Counted from the stretch's first letter, positions 1 to 8,692 are shown. The stretch is DNA of 64,000 nt from CAZRXG01 sp964603985 (GCA_964603985.1 CAZRXG010000022.1:3522-67521), one strand, 5' to 3'. The notes: generated by a model from the sequence alone, not told the origin. Numbers and translations: made by a program.

Positions 1-1
1 C

Positions 2-316
2 GGCACGCCCGTGACCGATTTTACCGTCGCCGTCAACAGGAGGTGGGAGACTGGCGAAAAAACGTGGTGGTTCAAAGTCACCTGCTGGCGCCGCCTGGCC
101 GAGACAACCAACCAGTACCTCAAGAAAGGCCGTCTGGTGATGGTGATCGGCGAGATCGATGCCTCTGCCTGGGTTGACCAGGAGGGCAAGCCCCGCGCCT
201 CGTTGGATCTGACGGCCCGCGTGGTGAAGTTCCTGGGTGGACGCCAGGATGTGGACAGCGGCGCAGACTACGAAGCGGGTGGTTTTCCTCAGCAGGAAGA
301 GGACATCCCCTTCTAA
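2..316 (+). CDS. ssb: Single-stranded DNA-binding protein, 5'-truncated by window edge
   Basis: OB-fold protein that coats single-stranded DNA during replication and repair. The reading frame is open to base 2, and GTPVTDFTVAVNRRW is a typical internal SSB strand, so the GTG at 11 is an internal valine codon and not the start. The visible part has the conserved W-F-K-V strand, the KKGRLVMVIGEI strand and a short acidic tail ending DIPF, the C-terminal peptide that recruits partner proteins. It is followed after 12 bases by a translin-family gene on the same strand. Confidence 0.93.
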   Translation, partial: GTPVTDFTVAVNRRWETGEKTWWFKVTCWRRLAETTNQYLKKGRLVMVIGEIDASAWVDQEGKPRASLDLTARVVKFLGGRQDVDSGADYEAGGFPQQEEDIPF

Positions 317-328
317 CTGGACCTTCTT

Positions 329-997
329 ATGAACAACCTGGAATCCATTGCAGAGGCCATACGAACCGAATTTGAGGCGAAAAACGCCGCCCGCGATGAT
401 GCGCTGGCGCGCTCGCGCACGTTGATCCGCTACTGCGCCAACACGATCCGCGCCATACACCGTCGCGAGTGGGAGAGGGCGAAAGCCGGTCTGGAAACCG
501 TGCAGGCTGCCGGGCAGGAGTTGATGGCTGGGGTTGAGGATCACCCTGATCTGTTCTACTCCGGCTATACACAGGACGCCTTGAAAGAGCTGGCCGAGGT
601 GTTTGTCACCTACGCGCTGGTGCGCGGCGGGCCGCTGCCCACCCCTGAGGAGCTGCAAATACCGGCTGCAGCTTACCTGAACGGTCTGGCGGAAGCCGCC
701 AGTGAACTCCGCCGCACCATCCTCGACATCATCCGCCAGGACCACAACCACGAAGCCGAGCAGCTGCTTGAGCACATGGATGCGATCTACAATGCCCTGA
801 TGGCTTTCGACTTCCCCGACGCCGTCACCGGGGGGCTGCGCCGCCGGGTCGACAGCCTGCGCGGCGTGTTGGAGCGCACGCGCGGCGACCTGACCAACAG
901 CCTGCGCCAGCAGCGCCTCCGGACTGCCATACAAAGTCTTGAGAAGCAGCTTGGCGTGGCGGTGACAGAGCTTGACGACGAAGCCCACGAGGGGTGA
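329..997 (+). CDS. Translin-family protein
   Basis: All-alpha protein of 222 residues resembling the translin/TRAX family, which binds RNA and single-stranded DNA. Supporting features are the length, the helical repeat-like pattern, the segment DLFYSGYTQDALKELAEVF in the first half and YLNGLAEAASELRRTILD in the middle. The role of bacterial members is unknown. It lies 12 bases after ssb and is probably cotranscribed, which fits a nucleic-acid role. A strong intrinsic terminator follows at 1007-1047. The family call comes from pattern recognition and not from an alignment. Confidence 0.75.
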   Translation: MNNLESIAEAIRTEFEAKNAARDDALARSRTLIRYCANTIRAIHRREWERAKAGLETVQAAGQELMAGVEDHPDLFYSGYTQDALKELAEVFVTYALVRGGPLPTPEELQIPAAAYLNGLAEAASELRRTILDIIRQDHNHEAEQLLEHMDAIYNALMAFDFPDAVTGGLRRRVDSLRGVLERTRGDLTNSLRQQRLRTAIQSLEKQLGVAVTELDDEAHEG

Positions 998-1006
998 AGG
1001 CGTAAA

Positions 1007-1047
1007 CAGGGCCGCGTTACGCAGACGCGGCCCTGTCGCTCTTTTTT
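1007..1047 (+). terminator. Intrinsic terminator of ssb-translin unit
   Basis: A perfect 11-bp stem (1007-1017 with 1025-1035) has a 7-base loop and is followed by TCGCTC and six T's (1042-1047). It lies 10 bases after the translin-family stop codon. Confidence 0.9.
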
Positions 1048-1071
1048 GATCGCCTCTGGCTAGAGCGTGTT

Positions 1072-1200
1072 ATGAACGTCTACAAGCGTTTACGCTCAAA
1101 AGATGATTTCACGATAGTCGAAGATCCTTATGGTGGAGATTTGCTTGCGCCTTGTAGACCGTACTTTGATGAGTCTGGTCAGTTAATCGAATGCTACTAA
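1072..1200 (+). CDS. Small ORF of 42 codons, unknown
   Basis: ATG-initiated ORF encoding a 42-residue polar peptide (starts MNVYKRLRSK, ends GQLIECY). It overlaps the start of the next gene by 10 bases (1191-1200), an arrangement typical of translational coupling. It lies in an AT-richer patch beginning just after a terminator. No family is recognised. It could be the remnant of a longer gene or a genuine coupled small protein. The support is the overlap and the amino-acid composition only. Confidence 0.4.
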   Translation: MNVYKRLRSKDDFTIVEDPYGGDLLAPCRPYFDESGQLIECY

Positions 1201-1688
1201 AGATTGCACAGAACAAGCGGGTGCGCTGGCTTATTCTGATAGGCGTAGGCCTGCTATTAGGTATTTGTGTTCTAAGCATATACGTGCTGAGCAGCAATAA
1301 CACTCCCTCAGGCGTCGCTAAGGCTTTCATCAGGGCCGTTGGTACGAATGATGAGAGCAAAGCAGCATCATTGCTAAGTTCTAACACTTACCAGCAAGTA
1401 CAACGCTACTGTGATGGAGGTTTTGTCGTTTCGTGCTTTGATGATACAGGCTTATCAAATTGGGGAAGCATCGAAAAAATAGAGTTCATCATAGGAAATG
1501 TCAACGCCGATGGTAGTGAAACACTGATCTATTATGTTCAGTGGTCTAATAACTACACGTCATTTGTGGTTAGAGTTGCAAGAATAGAGACAACCTGGAA
1601 AGTCATTGGTTGGCGTGATGTTGGGAATACTCAACCAGCACTGCTGGATCAGAACACAGAACCAATAAACCAGTTCCCACCGGAATAG
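1191..1688 (+). CDS. Membrane-anchored protein of unknown function
   Basis: 165 residues. A basic N-terminus (KIAQNKRVRW) precedes one hydrophobic segment at about residues 14-35 (LILIGVGLLLGICVLSIYVL). After it comes an extracellular domain that looks like the small alpha/beta DUF4878/NTF2-like fold: GVAKAFIRAVGTNDESKAASLL, then alternating strands and WKVIGW near the end. Such domains are common in bacterial envelope proteins of unknown role. Base composition is AT-richer than the neighbours, suggesting recent acquisition. An intrinsic terminator follows at 1709. Confidence 0.65.
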   Translation: MLLKIAQNKRVRWLILIGVGLLLGICVLSIYVLSSNNTPSGVAKAFIRAVGTNDESKAASLLSSNTYQQVQRYCDGGFVVSCFDDTGLSNWGSIEKIEFIIGNVNADGSETLIYYVQWSNNYTSFVVRVARIETTWKVIGWRDVGNTQPALLDQNTEPINQFPPE

Positions 1689-1708
1689 ATTTGGATAGGT
1701 ACTATTCT

Positions 1709-1745
1709 GTCCACAGTGGCTTGAACACCCCGCTGTGGACTTTTT
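1709..1745 (+). terminator. Intrinsic terminator
   Basis: GTCCACAG (1709-1716) pairs perfectly with CTGTGGAC (1733-1740) across a 16-base loop and is followed by five T's. It ends the 1191 gene just before a convergent gene. Confidence 0.75.
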
Positions 1746-1752
1746 ACAAGCA

Positions 1753-1998
1753 TTAGAACTGGTTGTAGCTGGCCTCGATTGTGGCCTCTGGCGAGGTGCG
1801 CTCTTTCCAGGTAGGCAGCCCATCCTTCTTGCGCGTATCGAGCGCGTCGCCGAACAGGCTCGCGCCGACCCCAAAGGGCAGCACAATGGTGATGTAAAAC
1901 AGCATCAGCACGGCGCGGCCAAGGATGTCGCCGATAAACCTGCCGATCTTTTTCCAGTATTCCCAGACTGTCGAGAAGAATTGCTTGATGCCGTCCAC
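1753..1998 (-). CDS. Small single-span membrane protein (DUF5989/SxtJ-like)
   Basis: 81 residues: an amphipathic aromatic-rich N-terminus (FFSTVWEYWKKIGRFIGDI), one hydrophobic segment at about residues 28-50 (VLMLFYITIVLPFGVGASLF), then a charged tail with TRKKDGLPTWKER. Short proteins with this layout often accompany carbamoyltransferase or polysaccharide genes, but no such partner is adjacent here. A GGAGCAAC stretch precedes the ATG on the minus strand. Function unknown. Confidence 0.65.
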   Translation of the reverse strand: MDGIKQFFSTVWEYWKKIGRFIGDILGRAVLMLFYITIVLPFGVGASLFGDALDTRKKDGLPTWKERTSPEATIEASYNQF

Positions 1999-2111
1999 GG
2001 TTGCTCCTCAAGGTGATCGCTCTACGGTGCGTTGGATGTCGCGTTGGGCGTCATTATAGCGGGCTGCTTCCAGACTGTCCAACCTGATCGCGATCCCCGG
2101 CACGTTTGCTT

Positions 2112-2140
2112 TTGCAATCCACGCCGAAGCGTATTATTAT
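2112..2140 (+). promoter_or_regulatory. Sigma-70 type promoter of the metG leader
   Basis: TTGCAA (2112-2117), a 17-base spacer and TATTAT (2135-2140), which predicts transcription from about 2147, directly at a strong hairpin. Confidence 0.7.
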
Positions 2141-2145
2141 AACGG

Positions 2146-2411
2146 GCGTTCCCCGCGTCTGGAGGCGGGGACGCACGGATAATTTTAGCCTGTGTTAGGA
2201 AGGATGATTATTGTGAGTCGGCATTTCCCCCACCAGGGGAACGTGCTCCTGGCCTGGAGGTTAGTTGACAATATGTCCATGCCTGGCGTGCCGTGGCTGT
2301 GGGATGGCGGGACACCCTACAGCAGCGGTCGCGTGGCATCGGATCGCTAGCGCGACTCACGGCAGACGGGCCATCGAAATCGGGCCGCCAGTTCCGCACT
2401 GGCGGCTTTTT
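2146..2411 (+). ncRNA. Structured leader RNA or small RNA upstream of metG
   Basis: About 265 bases between a good promoter and an intrinsic terminator with no convincing ORF. The 5' hairpin pairs 2146-2156 with 2165-2174 (10 bp, one bulged T). A long-range helix pairs GTGAGTCG (2213-2220) with CGACTCAC (2353-2360) and encloses several short hairpins. The terminator stem is GCCGCCAG (2384-2391) with CTGGCGGC (2399-2406), then five T's, 40 bases before the metG start. This fits either a metG attenuation/riboswitch leader or an independent RNA of the 6S kind. No T-box AGGGTGG..CCGCG motif was found, so the family is unknown. Confidence 0.5.
2384..2411 (+). terminator. Intrinsic terminator in front of metG
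   Basis: Perfect 8-bp stem with a 7-base loop and a T5 tract (2407-2411). It ends 24 bases before the metG Shine-Dalgarno, so it either ends a separate RNA or attenuates metG. Confidence 0.85.
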
Positions 2412-2451
2412 GTTTGTGGCAGACCTGACAATTTGAGGAGGAGAGAACACC

Positions 2452-4221
2452 ATGAGCGAATTCATCCACGTATCCGTTGCCTGGCCCTACGCCAACGGTG
2501 ATATGCACATCGGGCACCTGGCAGGTGCCTACCTGCCCGCCGACATTTTCGCCCGCTACCACCGCCTGAAGGGCAACAACGTTTTGATGGTGTCCGGCTC
2601 AGACTCGCACGGGACACCCATCCTCGTCACCGCCGACAAGGAGGGCACCTCCCCGCGCGAGGTTTTTGAGAAGTACCATCGCCGCTTCCTGGAGGCGCAG
2701 CAGCAGATCGGCATCAGCTACGACCTGTTCACCCACACCGACACCGAAAACCACCACCGTATCGCACAGGACTTCTTCCTGAAGCTGCTGGAACGGGACG
2801 CACTTTACCTGGAAACGCAGGAGCTGCTCTTCGACGAGGAGATCGAGCAGTTCTTACCCGACCGCTTCGTCGAGGGGACGTGCTACATTTGCGGCTACGA
2901 GGAAGCGCGCGGCGATCAGTGCGATAACTGCGGCCACCTGCTGGACGCCGTGCAACTGATCGACCCGCGCAGCAAGCTGACCGGCAACACGCCCGTCGTC
3001 CGCCGGACCGATCACTACTTCTTCGACCTGGCCAGGTTCAAAGATCAGCTTCGTGAGTACCTCAACCAGGACAAGGAGCACTGGCGGCCCAGCGTCATCA
3101 ACTTTGCCCGCAACATGGTCGACGATCTGCGGGGCCGTCCCATCACCCGCGACATCGAGTGGGGAATCCACGTGCCGCTGGAAGGCTGGGATGACAAGCG
3201 CCTCTACGTCTGGTTCGAGGCGGTGATGGGCTACTTCACCGCTTCGGTCGAGTGGGCGCACAACACCGGCCAGCCGGAGGCGTGGGAGGACTGGTGGTAC
3301 AACCCCGACGCCAAGATCTACAACTTCATCGGTAAGGACAACATCCCCTTCCACACCGTGATCTGGCAGGCCGAGCTGCTGGGCGTCTCCGGCCTCTATT
3401 CCGACGATGAGAGCCAGCCGCTGACGCTGCCCTACGACGTTCCGGCCAACGAGTACATGAACATGAAGGGCGAGCAATTCTCAAAGAGCCGCAACCGCGC
3501 CATCTGGCTGCTCGACATTCTGACGCGCTATCACCCGGACGCCATCCGCTACTATGTCAGCGCCGTCATGCCGGAGACGCGCGATACCGACTTCGGCTGG
3601 GACGATTTCGTCGCCCGCAACAACAACGAGCTGGTCGGATGGTGGGGCAACCTGGTCAACCGCGTGCTCAAGTTTGCCGTCAAGCACTGGGACGGCAAAG
3701 TGCCCGATCCGGGCGAGTTGCGCCCCGAAGACAGGGCCTTGCTGGAGAAAGTCGAGGGCGGCTTTGAAGTGGTAGGCAGTTCGCTGGGCGCGGTCAAACT
3801 GCGCCGCGCGCTGGACGAGGCGATGAGCCTGGCCCGCGATGTCAACACCTACCTCGATCAGGCACCCTGGTTTGGCGTCGTCAAGGAGGATAAGGAGGCC
3901 GCGGCCACGACCGTCTACACCGCGCTCCAGGCCATCGATCATCTCAAGACGATGGTTGCCCCTTTCCTGCCCTTCACCTCCCAGAAGATCCACCAGATGC
4001 TGGGCTACGAAGGCCGGTTGTTCGGCGAGCAGCGGATCGAGGCCTACGATGAGGAAACCCGTCCGCACGAAGGGCTGGTCTACGACGGTTCGCAGGCCAT
4101 CGGGCGCTGGGAACCGCGCACACTGCCGCCCGACCAGAAGCTGGGCACGCCGGAGCCGCTGTTCAAGAAGCTCGACGAGAAGAAGGTTTTGGAGGAAGAA
4201 CTCGCACGCCTGGGGGCCTGA
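2452..4221 (+). CDS. metG: Methionyl-tRNA synthetase
   Basis: Charges tRNA(Met) with methionine using ATP. 589 residues with the class I signature HIGH at residues 19-22, the zinc knuckle C144-X2-C147...C157-X2-C160, and a KMSKS-type loop (FSKSRN) at about 342-347. The anticodon-binding helical domain occupies the C-terminal third. No C-terminal EMAP-like tRNA-binding domain is present. An AGGAGGAG Shine-Dalgarno lies 8 bases before the ATG. The gene follows a terminator-ended leader that probably controls its readthrough. Confidence 0.96.
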   Translation: MSEFIHVSVAWPYANGDMHIGHLAGAYLPADIFARYHRLKGNNVLMVSGSDSHGTPILVTADKEGTSPREVFEKYHRRFLEAQQQIGISYDLFTHTDTENHHRIAQDFFLKLLERDALYLETQELLFDEEIEQFLPDRFVEGTCYICGYEEARGDQCDNCGHLLDAVQLIDPRSKLTGNTPVVRRTDHYFFDLARFKDQLREYLNQDKEHWRPSVINFARNMVDDLRGRPITRDIEWGIHVPLEGWDDKRLYVWFEAVMGYFTASVEWAHNTGQPEAWEDWWYNPDAKIYNFIGKDNIPFHTVIWQAELLGVSGLYSDDESQPLTLPYDVPANEYMNMKGEQFSKSRNRAIWLLDILTRYHPDAIRYYVSAVMPETRDTDFGWDDFVARNNNELVGWWGNLVNRVLKFAVKHWDGKVPDPGELRPEDRALLEKVEGGFEVVGSSLGAVKLRRALDEAMSLARDVNTYLDQAPWFGVVKEDKEAAATTVYTALQAIDHLKTMVAPFLPFTSQKIHQMLGYEGRLFGEQRIEAYDEETRPHEGLVYDGSQAIGRWEPRTLPPDQKLGTPEPLFKKLDEKKVLEEELARLGA

Positions 4222-4260
4222 TGCCCCCGGGCGTGTTGCCCACCAGGAAAGAGCATCGCA

Positions 4261-6078
4261 ATGGATCCGAACATGTCCCCCCCGCAGCCCTGGCGTCCGG
4301 GTGTGACCCTGGCCCTGGTCTGCCTGCCGGTCTTCATCGGCGCGCTTGATCTGACCATTGTTTCAGCCGTCCTCCCCAACGTGATCCTTGATTTGCAGAT
4401 CCCCTTTCCGGGCGGGGCCGACGAGGCCGCCTGGGTGGTCAGCGGCTACCTGCTGGCCTACACCGTCAGCGTGGCGGTTATGGGGCGTGTCTCGGACATC
4501 ATTGGCCGCCGCCGGACGTACTTTATCTCGCTGCTGATCTTCATCCTCGGCTCGTGGTGGGTCGCCAGCGCCGTCTTTGCCCCCGCCGACTGGACGCGGC
4601 GAGTCTTTCGCATGCTCCAGGGGGGACGCCCCGATACCGCCTACATGAAGCTCTACGCCCTGATCGCCGGGCGGGTGGTGCAGGCGCTCGGCGCGGGCGC
4701 GATGGTGCCGGTCAGCATGGCACTGGTCGGGGACCTGTATCCCCCCGCCCGGCGTCCAACGGCGTTGGGCGTGGTCGGCGCGGTTGATACGGCGGGTTGG
4801 GTGCTGGGACACCTTTACGGCGGGCTGATGGTTCAGGTCGTCGACTGGCCGGTCCTGTTCTGGATCAACATCCCCATCACCGCCGTCGTCGCCCTGCTGA
4901 CCTGGTGGCAGCTTGCCCCGGTCGCCCGTTCGCGCGGTGAGGGCGGTCTGGAACGCCCCGCTCTGATGGCCCTTGTTGCCGCCATGGTCACCGTCAACGC
5001 GCTGGCGCTGGTCGCGCTGGCCCGCGCCGCTGCCCCTGCCGTGCTCGACGCGCCGGTTGAGCGGCTACTCGATCAAAACTGGCTGGCGCTCCTGGTCGTC
5101 CTCCTGATGTTGGCCTCTCTTGCGCTGACCCTGGCCTCCGCCCGCCGCGTCGAGGGAGCCAGCCGTCCCAACTGGCCTGCAACGGCCCTGATCGCGCTGG
5201 CTCTGATCGGCCTGAACGTCGGGCTGGGCGGGAGCAGCGAGTCGGGCACCGGTCAAAGCCTCGCGGATACGCCGCCCCTGCCGCCCTACGCTTACCCCGT
5301 GTTGGCGGGCGCTGCCGCCGCGTTTATCGCCTTTGTTCTGCTTGAACGGCGCAGCAGGCATCCCCTGTTTGCTTTGGAGCATTTCCGGGACCGGAATGTC
5401 TCTCTGTCAACAGGTATCAACCTGCTGGTTGGATTCTGCCTGATGGTCGGGCTGGTGTCCGTGCCGCTCTTCGTCAACACCGTGATCGCCACCACGCCCG
5501 ACGAGGGGGCGCTGGTCGGAGGGATCCTGCTTGGCGCGCTGACGATCCCGATGGCACTCTCCAGCGTCCCCGGCGGCCTCCTGACCCAGCGGGCCGGTTA
5601 CCGCGTGCCAACGGCGTTTGGCCTTGCGCTGGCGGCGATTGGGTTCTCCCTGGGGCGCACCTGGACGCCCGACGTGGCCCGCATTACGATGGGCTGGCAC
5701 ATGGCGCTGGCCGGGGTCGGACTGGGCCTGACTATCGCCCCGGTCGGCACGGCCGTCATTAACGCCGTCCGGGCCGACGAGCGCGGCATTGCCTCGGCGC
5801 TGGTGCTCGTCATGCGCCTGATCGGGATGACCGTCAGCACCTCGGTCATGACACGCTACGGCCTGCGCCGCTCGACGACCCTGACCACACAGCACCTCGC
5901 CGCACTGGGCGACGCGCCGGACTATGAGGCGCTCGTTCAGGCCAGTATGGATGTCGCCACGCGCGTGATCAACGAGATGCTGGTCGTCGCGGCAGTCGTG
6001 GCGCTGGTGGCCGTGATCCCCGCTTTGTTCCTCCGCCCCCACGACCGGCCCACAGAACAAAAGCTGCCTCCTGGGTAG
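4261..6078 (+). CDS. MFS drug exporter, DHA2/EmrB-QacA type
   Basis: Inner-membrane proton antiporter with about 14 hydrophobic segments over 605 residues, the DHA2 architecture. Family marks are the motif A-like loop GRVSDIIGRRR (about 77-87), DLTIVSAVLPNVILDL in helix 1 and motif C-like GAVDTAGWVLGHLYGG. An insertion between helices 2 and 4 (RRVFRMLQGGRPDTAY) lengthens it relative to EmrB. The substrate cannot be inferred. The stop codon lies in the loop of a terminator hairpin. It starts 39 bases after metG. Confidence 0.9.
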   Translation: MDPNMSPPQPWRPGVTLALVCLPVFIGALDLTIVSAVLPNVILDLQIPFPGGADEAAWVVSGYLLAYTVSVAVMGRVSDIIGRRRTYFISLLIFILGSWWVASAVFAPADWTRRVFRMLQGGRPDTAYMKLYALIAGRVVQALGAGAMVPVSMALVGDLYPPARRPTALGVVGAVDTAGWVLGHLYGGLMVQVVDWPVLFWINIPITAVVALLTWWQLAPVARSRGEGGLERPALMALVAAMVTVNALALVALARAAAPAVLDAPVERLLDQNWLALLVVLLMLASLALTLASARRVEGASRPNWPATALIALALIGLNVGLGGSSESGTGQSLADTPPLPPYAYPVLAGAAAAFIAFVLLERRSRHPLFALEHFRDRNVSLSTGINLLVGFCLMVGLVSVPLFVNTVIATTPDEGALVGGILLGALTIPMALSSVPGGLLTQRAGYRVPTAFGLALAAIGFSLGRTWTPDVARITMGWHMALAGVGLGLTIAPVGTAVINAVRADERGIASALVLVMRLIGMTVSTSVMTRYGLRRSTTLTTQHLAALGDAPDYEALVQASMDVATRVINEMLVVAAVVALVAVIPALFLRPHDRPTEQKLPPG

Positions 6079-6088
6079 GGGCAGCTTT
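6060..6088 (+). terminator. Terminator overlapping the MFS gene end, probably bidirectional
   Basis: AAAGCTGCC (6060-6068) pairs perfectly with GGCAGCTTT (6080-6088); the MFS stop codon is in the loop. A T-rich stretch follows on both strands, and the next gene is convergent, so it may serve both. Confidence 0.7.
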
Positions 6089-6113
6089 CTGTCGTTTTGT
6101 TATTGAGACCGGT

Positions 6114-6731
6114 TTACGGCGGGCAGCTAAAAAGCTGCTCGTTGAGTATCGGGATCTCGCACCACAGGATGCCGTTCTCGTAGGAGTCAATCGCGATTAG
6201 CCCGGCTACCAGCGCGCAGCAGAATAACAGGGTCAGCACCCCGCAGCCGATCACGATCCAGCGGTTGCGGTCCGGCTCGAACTCCTCCTCGTCGGCAATC
6301 GGCTCGGAGATGGGCGGCGGTGGAGGGGCCTGGTAAGCGGGCCGTCCGGGGGGCGGCGGGGCGGCTGCCGGGGCCCGCGGTGCTTCACGGCCTGCGCCGA
6401 TGACCGTTGCCGCCTGCGCCCCCGCGATGACCTCGTAGACCAGCGTGACTGTCTCGCCCAGGCCAACCAGGTCGCCATCTGAGAGCTGGTAGGGGCTTGC
6501 CAGCCGCTGCCGGTTGACGAAGGTCCCGTTCGTGCTGCGCAGGTCTTCGAGAGTATACCCGCTGGCCGTGCGGATCAGACGCGCATGGTGACGCGAGACC
6601 TCCGGGTCATTCACAACAACATCATTGGTAATATCCCGGCCTATCGTGATTGTGTCGCGAGTCAGTGGGTATTGTTGGTTGGGTTGCGGCCCACGGCGGA
6701 CGGTCAGCCGGAAGTCAGCGCCCGATTGCAT
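6114..6731 (-). CDS. FHA-domain membrane protein
   Basis: 205 residues. The N-terminal FHA domain (about 8-100) reads phosphothreonine; GRDITNDVVV, SRHHARL and RSTNGTFVN are the canonical binding motifs. A Pro/Ala-rich linker follows (about 115-150), then a C-terminal hydrophobic segment (WIVIGCGVLTLLFCCALVAG), so the FHA domain faces the cytoplasm if tail-anchored. It probably works with a Ser/Thr kinase, but none is nearby. GAGGAG lies 9 bases before the ATG. Confidence 0.88.
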   Translation of the reverse strand: MQSGADFRLTVRRGPQPNQQYPLTRDTITIGRDITNDVVVNDPEVSRHHARLIRTASGYTLEDLRSTNGTFVNRQRLASPYQLSDGDLVGLGETVTLVYEVIAGAQAATVIGAGREAPRAPAAAPPPPGRPAYQAPPPPPISEPIADEEEFEPDRNRWIVIGCGVLTLLFCCALVAGLIAIDSYENGILWCEIPILNEQLFSCPP

Positions 6732-6823
6732 GGCATACGTCTCCTCATGGGTTCAAATAATGCTACATAAAGCCATGCCGTTATGATAGGTATTTTTAGC
6801 TCTTGTGTCAAACGCCATCGTGC

Positions 6824-8185
6824 CTACCCGGCGGCTGGCTTTTCCTTCCTCTCATCAGTCTGCCTGGGACGCACCCGCAGGCGGAATCCCCGCACCTCGA
6901 CGATCTCGACTTCGCCGTCCGCCGGGATGGGCGCGCCGCTGATCGCCTCGGCTTTCCAACGCTCGCCCAGCACCAGCACCATCCCCTGCGGATCAAGCTC
7001 CTGCGTCACCAGCGCCGTCCGCCCGATCAAGCCCTCGGGGCCGGTGGTCGGCTGGCGGGTCTGGGCGCGCAGGGCCATGACCATCAGGAAGAAGAACAGC
7101 CCCCCTACCAGGATCGACTGTCCGACCACCAGCGGGATCGACAGCTCACCAAACGGCTCGATCCCCGGCTGGCTGAAGAGGATGATCGCGCCCACGGCCA
7201 TGCTGGCCACGCCTGTCGCCGTGAGCACGCCGTGCGTCGGCGCTTTGATCTCCAGCACAAACAGCACGAAAGCCAGCACGACGAAAATGATCCCCAGCCA
7301 GTTGACCGGCAGAAACCCCAGGCTGTAAAGAGCCAGCCCGACGCAGATGACGCCCACTGCCCCCGCGACCCAGCCACCCGGGGACCGAATCTCCACGATG
7401 ATGGCTAACGTGCCGATGGTCATCAGGATGAAGATGATGTTCGGGTCGGTGATGATGGTCAGGATGCGTTCCAGCGAGTTCATCGGGATGTCGATCAGCG
7501 TGGCGCCGCGGGTGTGCAGCGTGCGCGTCCGCCCGCTCACCTCGACCTCGAAGCCGTCCAGTTGGGCCAGCAGATCGTCGACATCATTCGCCACGAAGTC
7601 GACCAGATTTCCCTCAAGCGCTTCGGAGGCGGTGTAGGCGCGCGCTTCCGTGACGGCGTCATTGGCCATCTCGACGGCTCTCTCGCCGCGCGGCTCGGCC
7701 AGGCTGCGCACCTGTGCCCTCACGTACTCCTCAGCTTTCCGCTGCATTGTGGTAGGGAGGTCTTCACCCTGCGGCCCGACCGGGCTGGTCGCGCCGATGG
7801 CCGTGCCGGGTGCCATCGCAGCCGCGTGGCCCGCCAGCGTGATGAGCAGCCCCGCCGAGGCGGCCCGGTCGCCCTGCCCGACGAAGATGATCACCGGCAC
7901 GTCACTGGTGCGGATCGTTTCCGTAATTTTCTGCGTGGCGTCGAGGTTCCCCCCTGGCGTGTCCAGCACCAGCAGCACCGCCTCGACGTTGTGCTCGTCC
8001 GCTTTTTCAATGCCGCGCGCGATGTAGCTCGCAAAGGCCGGCCCGACCGCCCCGGTGGCCTCCAGAACGTAAATCTCCGGCGTTTCGGCCTGCGCCTGTG
8101 CCGTGACCGGGAGCGCCGCCAGCAGCGCGATCAGCGCCAGCAGCACCACCAGCAGCCAAGTGTTTGCTTTACGGTAATGTTCCAT
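6824..8185 (-). CDS. NfeD-family membrane serine protease (ClpP-class)
   Basis: 453 residues, the long NfeD form. A signal peptide (residues 1-32) leads into a ClpP-like protease domain containing the nucleophile region AASAG (Ser110) and a plausible general base Lys150. It is followed by four or five membrane segments (about 225-380) and a C-terminal OB-fold NfeD domain (GRTALVTQELDPQGMVLV). Archaeal homologues cleave hydrophobic stomatin C-termini; no stomatin gene is adjacent here. It is transcribed away from secG. Confidence 0.9.
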   Translation of the reverse strand: MEHYRKANTWLLVVLLALIALLAALPVTAQAQAETPEIYVLEATGAVGPAFASYIARGIEKADEHNVEAVLLVLDTPGGNLDATQKITETIRTSDVPVIIFVGQGDRAASAGLLITLAGHAAAMAPGTAIGATSPVGPQGEDLPTTMQRKAEEYVRAQVRSLAEPRGERAVEMANDAVTEARAYTASEALEGNLVDFVANDVDDLLAQLDGFEVEVSGRTRTLHTRGATLIDIPMNSLERILTIITDPNIIFILMTIGTLAIIVEIRSPGGWVAGAVGVICVGLALYSLGFLPVNWLGIIFVVLAFVLFVLEIKAPTHGVLTATGVASMAVGAIILFSQPGIEPFGELSIPLVVGQSILVGGLFFFLMVMALRAQTRQPTTGPEGLIGRTALVTQELDPQGMVLVLGERWKAEAISGAPIPADGEVEIVEVRGFRLRVRPRQTDERKEKPAAG

Positions 8186-8282
8186 ATCAATCCCGCCTCG
8201 TTTTGCTTATCCTCTCCTGATCTAAATGTAGCACCTTATGCCGTCCTGTCAACGCAGGGCGCGAAGTCTCCCCACCCTGCGT

Positions 8283-8311
8283 TTGATGCCGCTCTTGCCC
8301 TGAGCTATAAT
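8283..8311 (+). promoter_or_regulatory. Promoter of secG
   Basis: TTGATG (8283-8288), a 17-base spacer and TATAAT (8306-8311), 38 bases before the GTG start of secG. Confidence 0.75.
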
Positions 8312-8348
8312 CGCCCCGGACGAAACTAAAAAATGGGGACGGACTGAA

Positions 8349-8573
8349 GTGCAAATCTATCTCAATATCGCATTAATCATTCTCTCTGCGGCTCTGGTCG
8401 CCGCCATCATGCTCCAGAGCCGGAGCGGCGGCCTGGGCAGCGTCTTCGGGGGTGACACCCTCGGAGGACAGTACAAGACGCGTCGCGGGCTGGAAAAAAC
8501 CCTGTTCCAGATCACAATTGGCCTGTCGGTGGCCTTCTTTGTGCTTGTGATCGCCGACGTTTTCTTCAGCTAA
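8349..8573 (+). CDS. secG: Protein translocase subunit SecG
   Basis: 74 residues with two membrane helices (about 4-22 and 52-72) around the conserved cytoplasmic loop LQSRSGGLGSVFGG. It is a small accessory subunit of the SecYEG channel. The start is GTG with GGGGAC upstream. It has its own TATAAT promoter. Confidence 0.93.
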   Translation: MQIYLNIALIILSAALVAAIMLQSRSGGLGSVFGGDTLGGQYKTRRGLEKTLFQITIGLSVAFFVLVIADVFFS

Positions 8574-8626
8574 GCCCGCCCGCGAGGGCCACCGTATCGC
8601 TGCCCGAAGCCGTCGTCGAGTCAACT

Positions 8627-8655
8627 GGGGTGTTTTGCGATGCGCAGAACACCCC
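8627..8655 (+). repeat. Intergenic hairpin after secG
   Basis: 13-bp stem with one T-G wobble (8627-8639 with 8643-8655) and a 3-base loop, not followed by a T tract. It may be a weak terminator or an mRNA 3'-end stabiliser between secG and the next gene. Confidence 0.5.
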
Positions 8656-8692
8656 ATTATCTGTTCGCTGTTGACGCTGGCCGGTCAGAATC

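Noticed and set aside
2146..2411. T-box riboswitch for metG
   Set aside because: The conserved T-box antiterminator sequence was not found; kept only as an unclassified structured RNA.
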